Notes: generated by a model from the sequence alone, not told the origin. Shown: positions 25,085 to 34,434, counted from the first letter of the stretch. The stretch: DNA of 42,594 nucleotides from Holosporaceae bacterium 'Namur' (GCA_014116815.1 JACGYV010000014.1:1-42594); one strand, 5' to 3'. Made by a program: numbers and translations.

Positions 25085-26374
25085 TTAATAATTATTAAAA
25101 TCCATTTGATTTAAAGTACTCATGAGCGCGTGTATATTAAATAAAGCAACTATATTATCTTTATGAGCCTGAGTGCTTTTAATTCTTGCTTCAAACAATT
25201 CATTTTCCGCATCCAATACCTCAAGCGTAGTTCTGGTTCCGACTTTAGCTTCCTCTTCGGTACCGAATAACGCATCTTGCGCTGCCACTACAGCCTTAGC
25301 CGAGGATTCAATAACCGCTTTGGTAGTATAATATTCGCTCCATGCCTGTATGACTTTTTGAGTAACAGCAGTAACTGTAGAGTCATGTAGGTGTTGCGCT
25401 TTGCGTTCTTGATATTTACTGCTCCTAATATCCGCATATTCAGCTCCGCCTTGAAAGATAGGAACCTTAACTTGTATGCCGTAAGTATCACCGTCACTTC
25501 TGGCAATTTTGAGGTCATCATTTCGATTAAACTGAGCAAATGCATTTACTTTAGGAGAAAGTGCGGAAAATGCCTTTTGTTTTTGATTTTTAGCAGCATA
25601 TGCATCACTTTTGGCTTTCTGAATATTAGAATTTTTTTGTATAGCCGCTTCCATAAATTGTTCAAGATTAGCCGGAATACTCATTTTTTCTAATTTAATC
25701 GGCTCCATGTTAGCAGGAACCGGATCCCCGGTTATGGCAGTAAAATTAGCTTCAGCCGCAATCACCGCACCTTTTGCTTTCTCTTTATCCGAAACTACCG
25801 TAGCAAGCCTTGAAGCAGCTAAAGAAACATCGGTAATAGTTGCTTCTCCCAACTCTAACTTAGCTTGGGTTGCCTTTAAGTGATTGTTTATTGCTTCTTC
25901 TTTTTTAATACTTAAATTATAGAGCTCTCGCTTAGTAAGTAGGTCTTCATAAGCATTAATAGTACTTAAAATTATCTTTTCTTTAGTGCTTAGCAGGCTG
26001 GCTTGAGCAGAATTAATTGAATTTTTTGCGTAATTTAAATCAAATAAAGTGCTCCCGCCGCTGAACAAAGGCTGCACGACATTAAGTGAGAATTCACTTC
26101 TATTCGGGTTTTGTACCCTGTCCTTATATGCTTGCGATTTATAATCTGTGTTAGTAAAATTACTCTCCGCATTAATGTTGGGCATAACTCCAGCAAAAGC
26201 CTTATACTTTAGAGATTTAGTAGATTGCAGATCATCTCTGCTTGCTTTAATATCCAAGTTGTTAGCCCTTGCAGCCCTTATTGCATCCGCTATAGAATAA
26301 GCATTAGATACATAGGGTATAGTTAATGAACTAAATCCTATTAAAAAAGCTATTCTCTTTAAAATGTTATTCAT
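25085..26374 (-). CDS. tolC: TolC-family outer membrane efflux/secretion channel
   Basis: About 429 residues from ATG 26374. The signal peptide is MNNILKRIAFLIGFSSLTIP YVSNA-type, cleaved after SNA. Two OEP repeats follow: AIRAARANNLDIKASRDDLQ and NVVQPLFSGGSTLFDLNYAK in the first, IQKNSNIQKAKSDAYAAKNQ and QVKVPIFQGGAEYADIRSSK in the second. It ends VLDAENELFEARIKSTQAHK as in type I secretion TolC proteins. It forms the outer membrane end of efflux or type I secretion. A further upstream ATG at 26404 overlaps murC and lacks an RBS. The inner membrane partners are not adjacent. Confidence 0.92.
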   Translation of the reverse strand: MNNILKRIAFLIGFSSLTIPYVSNAYSIADAIRAARANNLDIKASRDDLQSTKSLKYKAFAGVMPNINAESNFTNTDYKSQAYKDRVQNPNRSEFSLNVVQPLFSGGSTLFDLNYAKNSINSAQASLLSTKEKIILSTINAYEDLLTKRELYNLSIKKEEAINNHLKATQAKLELGEATITDVSLAASRLATVVSDKEKAKGAVIAAEANFTAITGDPVPANMEPIKLEKMSIPANLEQFMEAAIQKNSNIQKAKSDAYAAKNQKQKAFSALSPKVNAFAQFNRNDDLKIARSDGDTYGIQVKVPIFQGGAEYADIRSSKYQERKAQHLHDSTVTAVTQKVIQAWSEYYTTKAVIESSAKAVVAAQDALFGTEEEAKVGTRTTLEVLDAENELFEARIKSTQAHKDNIVALFNIHALMSTLNQMDFNNY

Positions 26375-26382
26375 AATCAAAG

Positions 26383-26390
26383 CTTCCTCT
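26383..26390 (-). promoter_or_regulatory. Ribosome binding site deciding the tolC start
   Basis: AGAGGAAG on the minus strand, 8 nt before the ATG at 26374. It favours the start that begins directly with the signal peptide. Confidence 0.75.
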
Positions 26391-26396
26391 CGTATT

Positions 26397-27872
26397 TTAT
26401 GCAACTTTAATTTTTTTTAAATTTGCTAATTGTTCAGGCAATTGGTATGCCCATTTAGTCACATTTCCGGCACCTAGGAAAATTACCAGGTCATTTGGTT
26501 GTATGGTGTTTTTCAGTATTGATGCTATTTGGTTATGATCAGATAATAAATAAACTTCCTGACCGGTAGTTTTTTTAATATTTTGCACCAGTGCTTGAGA
26601 ATCAACTCCATTTATAGGTTCTTCACCTGCGGGATAGACTTCCGATATATACAAAGTATCGGCTTCTTTAAAGCAAGCACTAAACTCATCCATTAAATCT
26701 TTTAGCCTTGAATATCTGTGCGGTTGGACGATTGCTATCACTTTAGAATTTTTGTCATCGGCAATTTTACGGGCAATTTTTAACGTAGCCTTAATTTCTA
26801 TAGGATGATGCGCATAATCATCAATAATAGAAATGCCGTTTATTTCCGCAACCTTAGTGAATCTTCTTTTTACACCTTGAAAAGTGCTTAACCCTTTTTG
26901 GATTAACTCTTTGCTGATGTTAAGCTTTAAAGCAACAGCCACTGCTGCTAACGAATTAAGTAAATTATGCTCTCCGGAGATACTGAGTTTAATATCTTTA
27001 ATCTCGTTAAAATCAATCTTTAAGTGTTTCTGTAAAGTTTCCGATATTTTGACATCAAATGTTATCTTTTCAAGCGCTTGATTAATATTTACAGCCACTA
27101 AATCAGCATTCTTATTATTAATACCATATGAAATGATTAACCGATTAGTAACCCTTGCAGCAACTTCCATTACTGTTTCATGGTCAAAACAAAGCACTCC
27201 GAAACCATAAAAAGGCAGGTTTTCAATAAATTTAAAATATGCATCTTTTGCATTTTCAAAACTACCGTAATAATCTAAATGCTCGGGATCTATATTAGTT
27301 ATAACCGCAACAAAAGCAGGGATACTGATAAATGTACCATCCGATTCATCTGCTTCAGCTACCAGGAATTTGCCTGAACCTAATCTGGCATTAGTACCAA
27401 GTTCGTTAATTATACCGCCGTTAATTACGGTTGGGTTTAAGGCGGCTTCTTCAAGCATTTTAGCTACCAAGGAAGTAGTAGTAGTTTTTCCGTGAGTTCC
27501 GGAAACTGCTATACAATGCTTAAACCTCATAATTTCAGCTAACATTTCCGAACGTTTAATAATCGGTATATTGAGATTTTTGGCCGCAATTATCTCCGGA
27601 TTAAATGGATTAATTGCAGTTGACCTAACTATAATTGCAGCATCTTTAACGTTTTCTTCTTTGTGTCCGATAAATACGGTTATACCTAATTTTTCCAGAC
27701 GCTCGGTTACATAGGAATCGCTCATATCCGAGCCCTGCACTTGATAGCCAAGATTTTTTAATATCTCCGCCATTCCGCTCATACCGATACCCCCTATCCC
27801 TATAAAATGGATGATACCGACCTCAATTGGGGATATACTGTATAGCTGGCTATTCATAACTCCATTTACCAT
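26397..27872 (-). CDS. murC: UDP-N-acetylmuramate--L-alanine ligase MurC
   Basis: 491 residues. The N-terminal Rossmann loop is HFIGIGGIGMSGMAEIL (GIGGIG at 25-30), the ATP loop SGTHGKTTTTS at 124-134, then DESDGTFI and the conserved DDYAHHPIEI. MurC adds L-Ala to UDP-MurNAc in the cytoplasm, so the organism keeps at least part of a peptidoglycan pathway. The start ATG at 27872 overlaps the end of bamD by 7 nt; a second ATG at 27857 with GGAG just before it is also possible. murB and ddl, its frequent partners, are not adjacent. Confidence 0.95.
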   Translation of the reverse strand: MVNGVMNSQLYSISPIEVGIIHFIGIGGIGMSGMAEILKNLGYQVQGSDMSDSYVTERLEKLGITVFIGHKEENVKDAAIIVRSTAINPFNPEIIAAKNLNIPIIKRSEMLAEIMRFKHCIAVSGTHGKTTTTSLVAKMLEEAALNPTVINGGIINELGTNARLGSGKFLVAEADESDGTFISIPAFVAVITNIDPEHLDYYGSFENAKDAYFKFIENLPFYGFGVLCFDHETVMEVAARVTNRLIISYGINNKNADLVAVNINQALEKITFDVKISETLQKHLKIDFNEIKDIKLSISGEHNLLNSLAAVAVALKLNISKELIQKGLSTFQGVKRRFTKVAEINGISIIDDYAHHPIEIKATLKIARKIADDKNSKVIAIVQPHRYSRLKDLMDEFSACFKEADTLYISEVYPAGEEPINGVDSQALVQNIKKTTGQEVYLLSDHNQIASILKNTIQPNDLVIFLGAGNVTKWAYQLPEQLANLKKIKVA

Positions 27873-28684
27873 ATTTTACTGATTATTCTCTTAGTAATTG
27901 AGGTTTGCGGTTCATTGATATCGGATTCAACTAAATTATAAGCTTTGCTAAACCATTTATTGTTCGGATAATTATATCCAAGTACGGATACATAATTCTT
28001 TGCTTGGTCAATTGCCCCAAGAGAATAATAAATTTCCGTCATCCTGTAAAGTGCTTCGGGCACGAATATGGTTGTATCATACTCGCTAACCACTACTTTA
28101 AATCGGTTTAAAGCTGCAATTAAATTACCTTTATGTAAATAAGATAAACCGATATTCATCTCTTTACCCGCCAGTTGATTAAATGCTAAATCAATTTTTA
28201 GTTTAGCATCATTGGCATATTCGGAATCCGGAAAACGGGTAACCACTTCTTCTAACGCCTCTAAAGCTTCCCTTGTCAGCTGCTGATCCCTTCCGATATC
28301 AACTATCTGATCATAATAGCATAGCGCTTTTAAATAATACATATATGCAACGCTATGATGACTCGGATACTGCTTTAAGAAATCTTCAACGGTAAATATT
28401 GCATCATCGAATTCATCATTCAAATAGAAGCTATAAGCTTTTTTTACGGTTGCTTCAGGAGCAAGCGGCGAGGCCGGGTGCTCTCTTTCTATAGTTTCAA
28501 AGCTTTTTATCGCTGATTTATATTTGCTTTCTCTTATTGCCAGATTCCCTTCGCTATAAAGTTCGGAGGGATTATGTGAAACTTTATTATCCACATCTTT
28601 TTTACTCGAATTACAAGCACTAAGAAAAGCGATTAAAGATATGGTCAGTAAATGTTTATTAAATTTTTTCATGAAAATCTGCAT
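27866..28684 (-). CDS. bamD: Outer membrane assembly lipoprotein BamD
   Basis: 272 residues with a lipoprotein signal (HLLTISLIAFLSAC, Cys acylated). Tetratricopeptide-type helical pairs follow: SELYSEGNLAIRESKYKSAI, TVKKAYSFYLNDEFDDAIFT, AVAYMYYLKALCYYDQIVD-like, and ALYRMTEIYYSLGAIDQAKN. BamD works with BamA to insert beta-barrel proteins in the outer membrane. The true start may be the second Met at 28672; both lie before the signal helix. It overlaps murC and follows sdhB on the same strand. Confidence 0.92.
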   Translation of the reverse strand: MQIFMKKFNKHLLTISLIAFLSACNSSKKDVDNKVSHNPSELYSEGNLAIRESKYKSAIKSFETIEREHPASPLAPEATVKKAYSFYLNDEFDDAIFTVEDFLKQYPSHHSVAYMYYLKALCYYDQIVDIGRDQQLTREALEALEEVVTRFPDSEYANDAKLKIDLAFNQLAGKEMNIGLSYLHKGNLIAALNRFKVVVSEYDTTIFVPEALYRMTEIYYSLGAIDQAKNYVSVLGYNYPNNKWFSKAYNLVESDINEPQTSITKRIISKIW

Positions 28685-28708
28685 ACTTTTGATTTCTCTA
28701 TAACAAAA

Positions 28709-29491
28709 CTATTGCTGTCTTTCAACTAACATTTCTTTAATTTTTGAAATAGCTTTCGCCGGGTTCAAGCCTTTAGGGCAAGTTTTTGTACAATTCATAA
28801 TAGTGTGACACCTGTAAAGCTTGAAAGAATCTTCTAAATCATCCAACCTTTCTCCGGTGAATTCATCTCGACTGTCGATTATCCATCTGTAGGTTTGCAA
28901 TAATATTGCCGGGCCTAAATATTTATCACCGTTCCACCAATAACTCGGGCAGCTGGTTGAACAGCAAGCACATAATATGCATTCATATAAACCATCAAGT
29001 TTTTCTCTGTCTTCCGGCGATTGTAGCCTCTCTTTACCCGAAGCTCCGTCCTGCTCAGTCTTTAACCACGGCTCAACCGATCTAAGCTGCGCATAAAAAT
29101 GCGTGAGATCAGGTATTAAATCTTTTACAACCGGCGTATGCGGCAGAGGATAAATTTTTACATCCCCTTTAACATCGCATATTGCTTTTGTGCACGCTAA
29201 AGTATTAGTACCGTCAATGTTCATTGCGCAACTGCCGCAGATACCTTCTCTGCATGATCTCCTGAATGTGAGAGTGCTGTCTACTTCATCTTTAATTTTT
29301 ATCAAAGCATCCAAGACCATAGGGCCGCAATTATCCAAATCAATATGATAAGTATCAACCTGCGGATTTTTATCCTCATCCGGATTATAGCGATAAATAT
29401 TAAATTTCTTAGTTTGTTTACCGGCAATTTCTAAATTATGTTCTTTACCTTTTTGAACTTTGAAAATTTTTAAAGGGTTTGATTCACTCAT
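28709..29491 (-). CDS. sdhB: Succinate dehydrogenase iron-sulfur subunit
   Basis: 260 residues. All three Fe-S cluster motifs are intact: [21 protein letters not shown] for [2Fe-2S], [12 protein letters not shown], and [20 protein letters not shown]. SdhB relays electrons from SdhA to ubiquinone in complex II of the respiratory chain. sdhA, sdhC and sdhD are not adjacent; a separate sdhB is also found in Rickettsia. It is divergent from the pilin gene across a 334-nt gap. Confidence 0.97.
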   Translation of the reverse strand: MSESNPLKIFKVQKGKEHNLEIAGKQTKKFNIYRYNPDEDKNPQVDTYHIDLDNCGPMVLDALIKIKDEVDSTLTFRRSCREGICGSCAMNIDGTNTLACTKAICDVKGDVKIYPLPHTPVVKDLIPDLTHFYAQLRSVEPWLKTEQDGASGKERLQSPEDREKLDGLYECILCACCSTSCPSYWWNGDKYLGPAILLQTYRWIIDSRDEFTGERLDDLEDSFKLYRCHTIMNCTKTCPKGLNPAKAISKIKEMLVERQQ

Positions 29492-29825
29492 ATTAACAAT
29501 AAAACATTGATCTTATATACATAATTACAAATCTTGGATAGAACTTCAAGATAAAGCTTTATAAAAATATTTAATAATTTAATACTTAACTGATTTATAA
29601 CCAAATTGCTCAATTTTAACCAAGGCATTTAAAGCCTTTATTACACCTGTAAAAAAGGAAGGACTTAGTTTTGTAAAATTTATTTTAGATACCTTATATT
29701 AAAAAAATATTGTTTATAGTTAATGACCTTGTTAGTATCTAAAGAGTATGTAATGGTTGAATAATAAAATTTAGAGTTTAAATTCAACATAAGCACAAAA
29801 TATTTAAAATATAAGGGAGAGAATA
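29492..29825. other. AT-rich divergent intergenic region
   Basis: 334 bases between sdhB (minus) and the VirB2-like gene (plus). It must hold promoters for both. A small imperfect stem (AAGGCATTTAAAGCCTT) is near 29623. At the right end AAGGGAGAG is the RBS for the pilin gene. No short gene or RNA is recognised. Confidence 0.5.
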
Positions 29826-30164
29826 ATGCAAGCCTCAGGGTTGAATTATATTAACAAAAACTTTTTAGTTAAGATTATTATGGTAATAATGCTGAGCATT
29901 TCTGCATTAATGCCTACTAATTCTTACGCACAAGGCGCAGATGATACAAAAATCACTGAAACATTGTGTAATGCCGTTAACCAACTTACCGGCAACATCG
30001 GCAGATCGATTGCTATTTTGATAGTTATATCTTTAGCTATCATGCTTTTCTTAGGTAAAGTGACCTGGGGTGTGGCGATTGCAGTCGGAGTCGGTATGGG
30101 TATTTTATTCGGAGCACCTGATGTTGTACAACTTCTTTCCGGGGGCACGGCTTGTAAAGGCTAA
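29826..30164 (+). CDS. virB2: VirB2/TrbC-family type IV secretion pilin
   Basis: 112 residues. A long signal peptide (IIMVIMLSISALMPTNSYA) is cleaved before QGADDTK. The mature part has two hydrophobic helices, SIAILIVISLAIMLFLGKVT and GVAIAVGVGMGILFGAPDVV, with a short polar turn between them, the VirB2 pilin layout. One Cys is near each end (LCNAVNQL and TACKG), which could form a disulfide. VirB2 builds the pilus of type IV secretion systems. It is alone here with its own strong RBS and terminator; other vir genes must lie elsewhere, as is usual in Rickettsiales. Confidence 0.88.
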   Translation: MQASGLNYINKNFLVKIIMVIMLSISALMPTNSYAQGADDTKITETLCNAVNQLTGNIGRSIAILIVISLAIMLFLGKVTWGVAIAVGVGMGILFGAPDVVQLLSGGTACKG

Positions 30165-30188
30165 TTAGTTTTACACAACTCTTAAGAG

Positions 30189-30217
30189 GCCTTTAGTAAA
30201 TCTGAAGGCTTTTTTTT
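30189..30217 (+). terminator. Rho-independent terminator after virB2
   Basis: GCCTTTAG (30189-30196) and CTGAAGGC (30202-30209) form an 8-bp stem with one T-G pair and a TAAAT loop, followed by eight T. It is placed 25 nt after the pilin stop and separates it from rpmG. Confidence 0.9.
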
Positions 30218-30279
30218 ATTGACTAAACACACAAAGTAACTAATATCGTTTCACAAATTTCAATTGGTTTAAAAAACAA

Positions 30280-30450
30280 ATGGCAAAGAAAAATATAGTA
30301 CTGATCAAACTTGCGAGCAGTGAAGGTACAGGTTCTTTTTTTGTAAAAAAGAAAAATCCGAAAAAATTGACTAAAAAACTTAATTTTAAAAAATACGATC
30401 CTAAATTAAGAAAACACGTACTCTTTGAAGAGAAAAAACTAAGTAGCTAA
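30280..30450 (+). CDS. rpmG: 50S ribosomal protein L33
   Basis: A 56-residue frame reading [20 protein letters not shown], then [20 protein letters not shown], then [16 protein letters not shown]. This is the alphaproteobacterial L33 pattern, without the zinc-binding cysteines of the C+ form, so a zinc-independent paralogue. It starts 63 nt after the pilin terminator, and lolD begins 4 nt after its stop. Confidence 0.96.
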   Translation: MAKKNIVLIKLASSEGTGSFFVKKKNPKKLTKKLNFKKYDPKLRKHVLFEEKKLSS

Positions 30451-30454
30451 GTGA

Positions 30455-31123
30455 GTGACTCTTCTTCGCTTAGAAAATATCAGTAAAACTTTTAAGCAAG
30501 GTGAATCAAGCTTAGGAGTATTGGATGATATTACATTCACCCTTGAAGAAGGTGAGATTATAGCTTTAGTCGGCCCGTCAGGTTCCGGCAAAAGTACTTT
30601 TTTATCTATTGCAGGCCTGCTTGAAAACCCGTCTTCGGGAAAGATATATTTTAATGACCGTGATTGCTCTAAAAGCTCTGATAGAGTAAGAACTAAAATT
30701 CGTCGGGAAAGCCTCGGCTTTATTTACCAATTCCATCATTTACTTTCTGAATTTACCTCATTGGAAAATGTAATGATCCCCGGGATGCTATTAGACAAAA
30801 GCGAGAATGAAGTAAAGGAAGAAGCGATTATACTCTTAGAATCTTTAGGGCTTAAAGAAAGATTAAACAGCATGCCTTCCGAGCTTTCAGGCGGCGAACA
30901 ACAGAGAGTCGCCATTGCGAGAAGCTTAATTAATAAGCCGCAATTAATACTGGCTGACGAACCTACCGGAAATCTGGATAATGCGAACGCTGAAAAAGTG
31001 ATTAATATAATCATAAAACAAGCCAGGGAAAGGAAATTATCCGCAATTATCGTTACACATAATGTTGAACTTGCAGGAAAAACTGATAAAGTAATGACTA
31101 TAAGAGACGGTAAAATTTTTTAA
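30455..31123 (+). CDS. lolD: Lipoprotein-releasing ABC transporter ATPase LolD
   Basis: 222 residues, GTG start. Walker A GPSGSGKS is at 40-47; the family-specific GFIYQFHHLLSEFTSLENVM follows; the signature LSGGEQQRVAIARSL and Walker B ILADEPTGNLD are intact. LolD powers LolCE in moving lipoproteins from the inner membrane to LolA. The lolC/E permease gene is not adjacent. It follows rpmG by 4 nt, and ruvB starts 13 nt later, so the three are probably one transcript. Confidence 0.93.
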   Translation: MTLLRLENISKTFKQGESSLGVLDDITFTLEEGEIIALVGPSGSGKSTFLSIAGLLENPSSGKIYFNDRDCSKSSDRVRTKIRRESLGFIYQFHHLLSEFTSLENVMIPGMLLDKSENEVKEEAIILLESLGLKERLNSMPSELSGGEQQRVAIARSLINKPQLILADEPTGNLDNANAEKVINIIIKQARERKLSAIIVTHNVELAGKTDKVMTIRDGKIF

Positions 31124-31136
31124 TTAAGAATTAATA

Positions 31137-32153
31137 GTGACTCAATCAAACAGATTCTATAACCCGCAAAGTGAAGAAAATGAATTAACTTTAAGGCCTA
31201 AAAGACTTAATGAGTTCATTGGCCAGCATGATTTAAAGAAAAATTTATCGATTTTCATAAATGCAACTAAAGCCAGAGGCGAGGCTTTGGATCATGTGCT
31301 TTTTTATGGCCCACCCGGACTTGGAAAGACCACATTATCGCAAATAATTGCCAATGAGCTGGAAGTAGGCGTGAAAATGTCATCGGGTCCCGTTCTTACT
31401 AAATCCGGGGATCTTGCGGCAATCCTTACCAATCTACAAGAAAATGACGTTTTGTTTATTGATGAAATTCACCGACTTCCCAGCGCAGTTGAAGAAGTTT
31501 TATATTCAGCAATGGAAGACTTTTATATTGATATAATTATTGGTGAAGGGCCTGCTGCAAGAGCAGTTAAAATATCTTTGCCGAAATTTACCTTAGTCGG
31601 CGCAACAACCAGATTAGGGCTGCTTACCAATCCTTTAAAAGATAGATTCGGAATACCGCTTAAGTTAGATTTCTATAACCGGGAAGAGTTGGTAAAAGTG
31701 GTGGAGAGAGGAGCAATCTTATATAATATCAATATTGACATGCAAGCTGCATTTGAACTTGCTAAGCGCTCAAGAGGCACCCCCAGAATTGCTATGAGAT
31801 TACTGAAAAGAGTTCGGGATTTTGCCGAACATTTAAAAAGCGCTAAAGTTGGACTTGAAGAAATTAAAGAAACTTTAAACAGCTTAGATATCGATGAATT
31901 CGGTTTAGATAAATTAGATAGAAAGTATATAAATTATATTGCTGAAAATTATAAAGGCGGGCCGGTTGGAATTGAAACCATAGCTGCCGGTTTATCGGAA
32001 GATAAGGATACATTAGAAGATACCATAGAGCCTTACCTGTTACAAATCGGTTTTTTAGCAAGAACACCAAGAGGCAGAATGTTAACCGAAGCTTGCTTAA
32101 AGCATTTAGGTGCTCCCTATCAATCGCTTATTCAAAAACAATTAGAGATTTAA
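31137..32153 (+). CDS. ruvB: Holliday junction branch migration helicase RuvB
   Basis: 338 residues with GTG start. N-terminal [19 protein letters not shown], Walker A GPPGLGKT at 58-65, Walker [16 protein letters not shown], sensor 1 [20 protein letters not shown], and the winged-helix tail [20 protein letters not shown] are all present. RuvB is the hexameric motor that drives branch migration with RuvA. ruvA and ruvC are not next to it. Confidence 0.97.
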   Translation: MTQSNRFYNPQSEENELTLRPKRLNEFIGQHDLKKNLSIFINATKARGEALDHVLFYGPPGLGKTTLSQIIANELEVGVKMSSGPVLTKSGDLAAILTNLQENDVLFIDEIHRLPSAVEEVLYSAMEDFYIDIIIGEGPAARAVKISLPKFTLVGATTRLGLLTNPLKDRFGIPLKLDFYNREELVKVVERGAILYNINIDMQAAFELAKRSRGTPRIAMRLLKRVRDFAEHLKSAKVGLEEIKETLNSLDIDEFGLDKLDRKYINYIAENYKGGPVGIETIAAGLSEDKDTLEDTIEPYLLQIGFLARTPRGRMLTEACLKHLGAPYQSLIQKQLEI

Positions 32154-32166
32154 AAAATTAAGCAAA

Positions 32167-32200
32167 ATAAAAAAGGGATACTTAATATCCCTCTTTTTTA
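32167..32200. terminator. Bidirectional rho-independent terminator
   Basis: GGGATA-CTTAA-TATCCC (stem of 6, loop of 5), flanked by AAAAAA on the left and CTTTTTT on the right. It terminates ruvB on the plus strand and the small secreted-peptide gene on the minus strand. Confidence 0.85.
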
Positions 32201-32220
32201 AAAGCGTGTTTATATATTAA

Positions 32221-32379
32221 TTAGTTGCTTTCAACAGGTGCATTGGTATCTCCGTGACTTTGCTCGCTTTGTTGGCCTTCCTCGGCAGCAGATTGCGCGG
32301 AAGCATGAGATTCGCAGGCAACTGCTTTAGATGCCACGCCTAAAACTAAAGATAAGGTAGCAACTTGTAAAAATGTCAT
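32221..32379 (-). CDS. Small secreted peptide, 52 residues
   Basis: A short frame on the minus strand from ATG 32379: a signal peptide MTFLQVATLSLVLGVASKAVA, then CESHASAQSAAEEGQQSEQS and HGDTNAPVESN. RBS GGAGA lies 5 nt upstream. The mature peptide would be about 31 residues, acidic and Gln/Ser-rich. The Cys after AVA could be a weak lipobox (AVAC), so it may be a lipopeptide. It sits directly after the dioxygenase-like gene (16 nt) and ends at a good terminator. No family is known to me. Confidence 0.65.
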   Translation of the reverse strand: MTFLQVATLSLVLGVASKAVACESHASAQSAAEEGQQSEQSHGDTNAPVESN

Positions 32380-32394
32380 ATGATTCTCCGTTTA

Positions 32395-33042
32395 TTAATA
32401 ACGTTTATATTTATTAACTCCCCCAAGAGTTAAATTAAAATTATATGTCACCGGAACATTAATGGTTTCAGTGTATGCGGCAATTAAAAGGTTTTTTTCC
32501 TTTTTGTCTACAATATTTTTAAGAGAAGAATCAAATTCATTCAAATTGTTATTAGGAAAATACATATAACTTTCAAACGGCAAAAAATCAGGGTGCTTAA
32601 CTTTAAAATGTATACGCGGAGCTTGCTTATCAACAACCCCGGGAAATATGGTAAAAAAACTATATTGCCCTAGGTTATTAGTGATTGCAGTTCCGGTATA
32701 GGCAAAGTTTTTATCAATCTTGTTACTTGTCGGAACTATATTGCCCGATGCATCCGCCTGCCAAATTTCAATTACTGCTTCAGCTACCGGTACACAGCTG
32801 CTATCCAAAACTTTTCCGGTAATATTAATAAATTCACCTTCTGCAAAATCAGGTGAACCTACCTTTTTTCTTAAATTATTATTTTTAATAATTTTCCCTT
32901 CAAACGGAGTATCATCCCAAATTGACGGAGTTAACGGGCATTGAGTATTAAACTGCGCATCAAAATTACTATAGGCTTCCTTAGCAATATTTAGCTGTAT
33001 TAAAAATACCGTCGCAAGTATACAGTAATTAACTTTTAGCAT
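32395..33042 (-). CDS. Secreted intradiol-dioxygenase-like protein, degenerate active site
   Basis: 215 residues. A signal peptide (YCILATVFLIQLNIAKEAYS) is followed by the beta-sandwich typical of protocatechuate 3,4-dioxygenase-like proteins: ITGKVLDSSCVPVAEAVIEI WQADASG-type, and GQYSFFTIFPG. Intradiol enzymes bind Fe(III) through two Tyr and two His. Here the usual P-G-x-Y is FPGVV (134-137) and the usual R-P-x-H-I-H is APRIH, leaving only His145 of the His pair. Catalysis by the standard mechanism is therefore doubtful. The start overlaps the end of elbB by 7 nt. Confidence 0.75.
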   Translation of the reverse strand: MLKVNYCILATVFLIQLNIAKEAYSNFDAQFNTQCPLTPSIWDDTPFEGKIIKNNNLRKKVGSPDFAEGEFINITGKVLDSSCVPVAEAVIEIWQADASGNIVPTSNKIDKNFAYTGTAITNNLGQYSFFTIFPGVVDKQAPRIHFKVKHPDFLPFESYMYFPNNNLNEFDSSLKNIVDKKEKNLLIAAYTETINVPVTYNFNLTLGGVNKYKRY

Positions 33043-33683
33043 ATTTCCACCATCTTTTTTACTAATTGCTCAATTCCCCTGGCTACTCTTGATATTCTTT
33101 CATTTCTCATATATGCCGGAGTAGATACTATCTTGTTTTTTTCATCATATACATATGATTCAGTCGGGCAAACTTCTTGCTCGGCTGAAAATGCGGTAAG
33201 CAGATTATTTTCTTCGCCTAAGGTAAGTTTTACTTTATAAGAATCTTTTACTGCTTGAGCTACTACTGCGGGGGCAATACATATTGCCCCTATCGGTTTT
33301 TTCTCTCTTATGAAATCATTAATTATATTCTTTACTTCAGGTATAGTCTCACCCTTTTCACCTTTTTGTGCAATATTCGCTAAATTTTTAGCCACTCCGT
33401 ATCCGCCCGGAATAATGAGTGCATCAAAATCCTTACTTCTTAGTTTATCCAGAGCGCTAATTTCTCCCCTAGCTATTCTTGCAGCCTCCACTAATAAATT
33501 CCTACTTTCATGCATCACGCTTCCGTCAAGATGATTAATAACATCATACTGTTTAACGTTCGGAGCAAATATCGTTACCTTTACATTATGTTTATCAAGC
33601 TCAAGCAGGGTTATAACGGATTCCCTGATTTCAGAACCATCCTGATGACCGCACCCGGCTAAAATTACGGCAATTTTTTTCAT
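33036..33683 (-). CDS. elbB: ElbB/YhbL family amidotransferase-like protein
   Basis: 215 residues of the DJ-1/PfpI-like superfamily. It opens MKKIAVILAGCGHQDGSEIR and ESVITLLELDKHN, then MHESRNLLVEAARIARGEI, DALIIPGGYGVAKNLANIAQ, and the nucleophile elbow GAICIAPAVVAQ with Cys. ElbB in E. coli has been linked to isoprenoid metabolism and shows weak glyoxalase activity; its real substrate is uncertain. It is the first gene of a minus-strand trio with the dioxygenase-like protein and the small secreted peptide. Confidence 0.92.
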   Translation of the reverse strand: MKKIAVILAGCGHQDGSEIRESVITLLELDKHNVKVTIFAPNVKQYDVINHLDGSVMHESRNLLVEAARIARGEISALDKLRSKDFDALIIPGGYGVAKNLANIAQKGEKGETIPEVKNIINDFIREKKPIGAICIAPAVVAQAVKDSYKVKLTLGEENNLLTAFSAEQEVCPTESYVYDEKNKIVSTPAYMRNERISRVARGIEQLVKKMVEIC

Positions 33684-33810
33684 GGATTACCCTTATTAAT
33701 ATTTAAGAAGATTTTCATAACCATTCTTACACTATATAATTTATGTTTAAAAATGAAAATACCGATTATATAATAAAATGATATAGCAAAATGTTTTTTA
33801 CACTAATTGC

Positions 33811-34434
33811 ATGAGTCAAAAGCCTGATAACTCCTCGGATGATAAAAAAACTATCAACAATATGGATTTAGAATCCCTTATTAAATTAATTAATATTGCT
33901 TATGACCTTAAAAAGGCTTTCTCACAAGGAACTGAGGTAGGCTCTCAAGAGATTGCAGTGGATATCAGCTTAATGGCTATGCTATTTGAATATATGGTTC
34001 TTAACTTAGACGAAAATAATATAGACCTGGAACTAATAGAATTTTTAGAAAAGATTCTAGGAATTAAGAAGAAAAGAAAAAGGAAAAAAGAACTTGTTAA
34101 GGGTGAAGAACAGCAGGAAGAAGATTTAGACTTAGAGCCTGAAGAGGCACAAGAAGTAGAGCTGTCCAAGGAAGAAAAAGAAAGACGCTACAGGCTTGCA
34201 ATGTATGAGATATACAAAATATTAAATCCGCATCAGCTAGCCGGGGAAACTTCATTAGAAAACTTTATAAATAACGTTAAAACCAGAGGAGTGGAAGAAG
34301 CTATGAAATACGAGGGGGCGGAACATGCAAAAAACTTTAATAGTAATGAATTAGAAAACCTGGAATCACATAAATTCGGATTCGTGCAAGCATTAGAAGC
34401 TCACGGAGCTAAAGGCGGGGGGAGAGGGTTGTAA
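33811..34434 (+). CDS. Orphan charged protein
   Basis: 207 residues, not recognised. A helical N-terminus (NMDLESLIKLINIAYDLKKA) leads to a strongly basic patch KKKRKRKKELVK near residue 90, then a strongly acidic stretch (EEQQEEDLDLEPEEAQEVEL), and a more ordinary helical tail ending in GAKGGGRGL. The basic patch resembles a nuclear localisation signal. The last 26 nt overlap the tail of the convergent gene. Confidence 0.55.
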   Translation: MSQKPDNSSDDKKTINNMDLESLIKLINIAYDLKKAFSQGTEVGSQEIAVDISLMAMLFEYMVLNLDENNIDLELIEFLEKILGIKKKRKRKKELVKGEEQQEEDLDLEPEEAQEVELSKEEKERRYRLAMYEIYKILNPHQLAGETSLENFINNVKTRGVEEAMKYEGAEHAKNFNSNELENLESHKFGFVQALEAHGAKGGGRGL

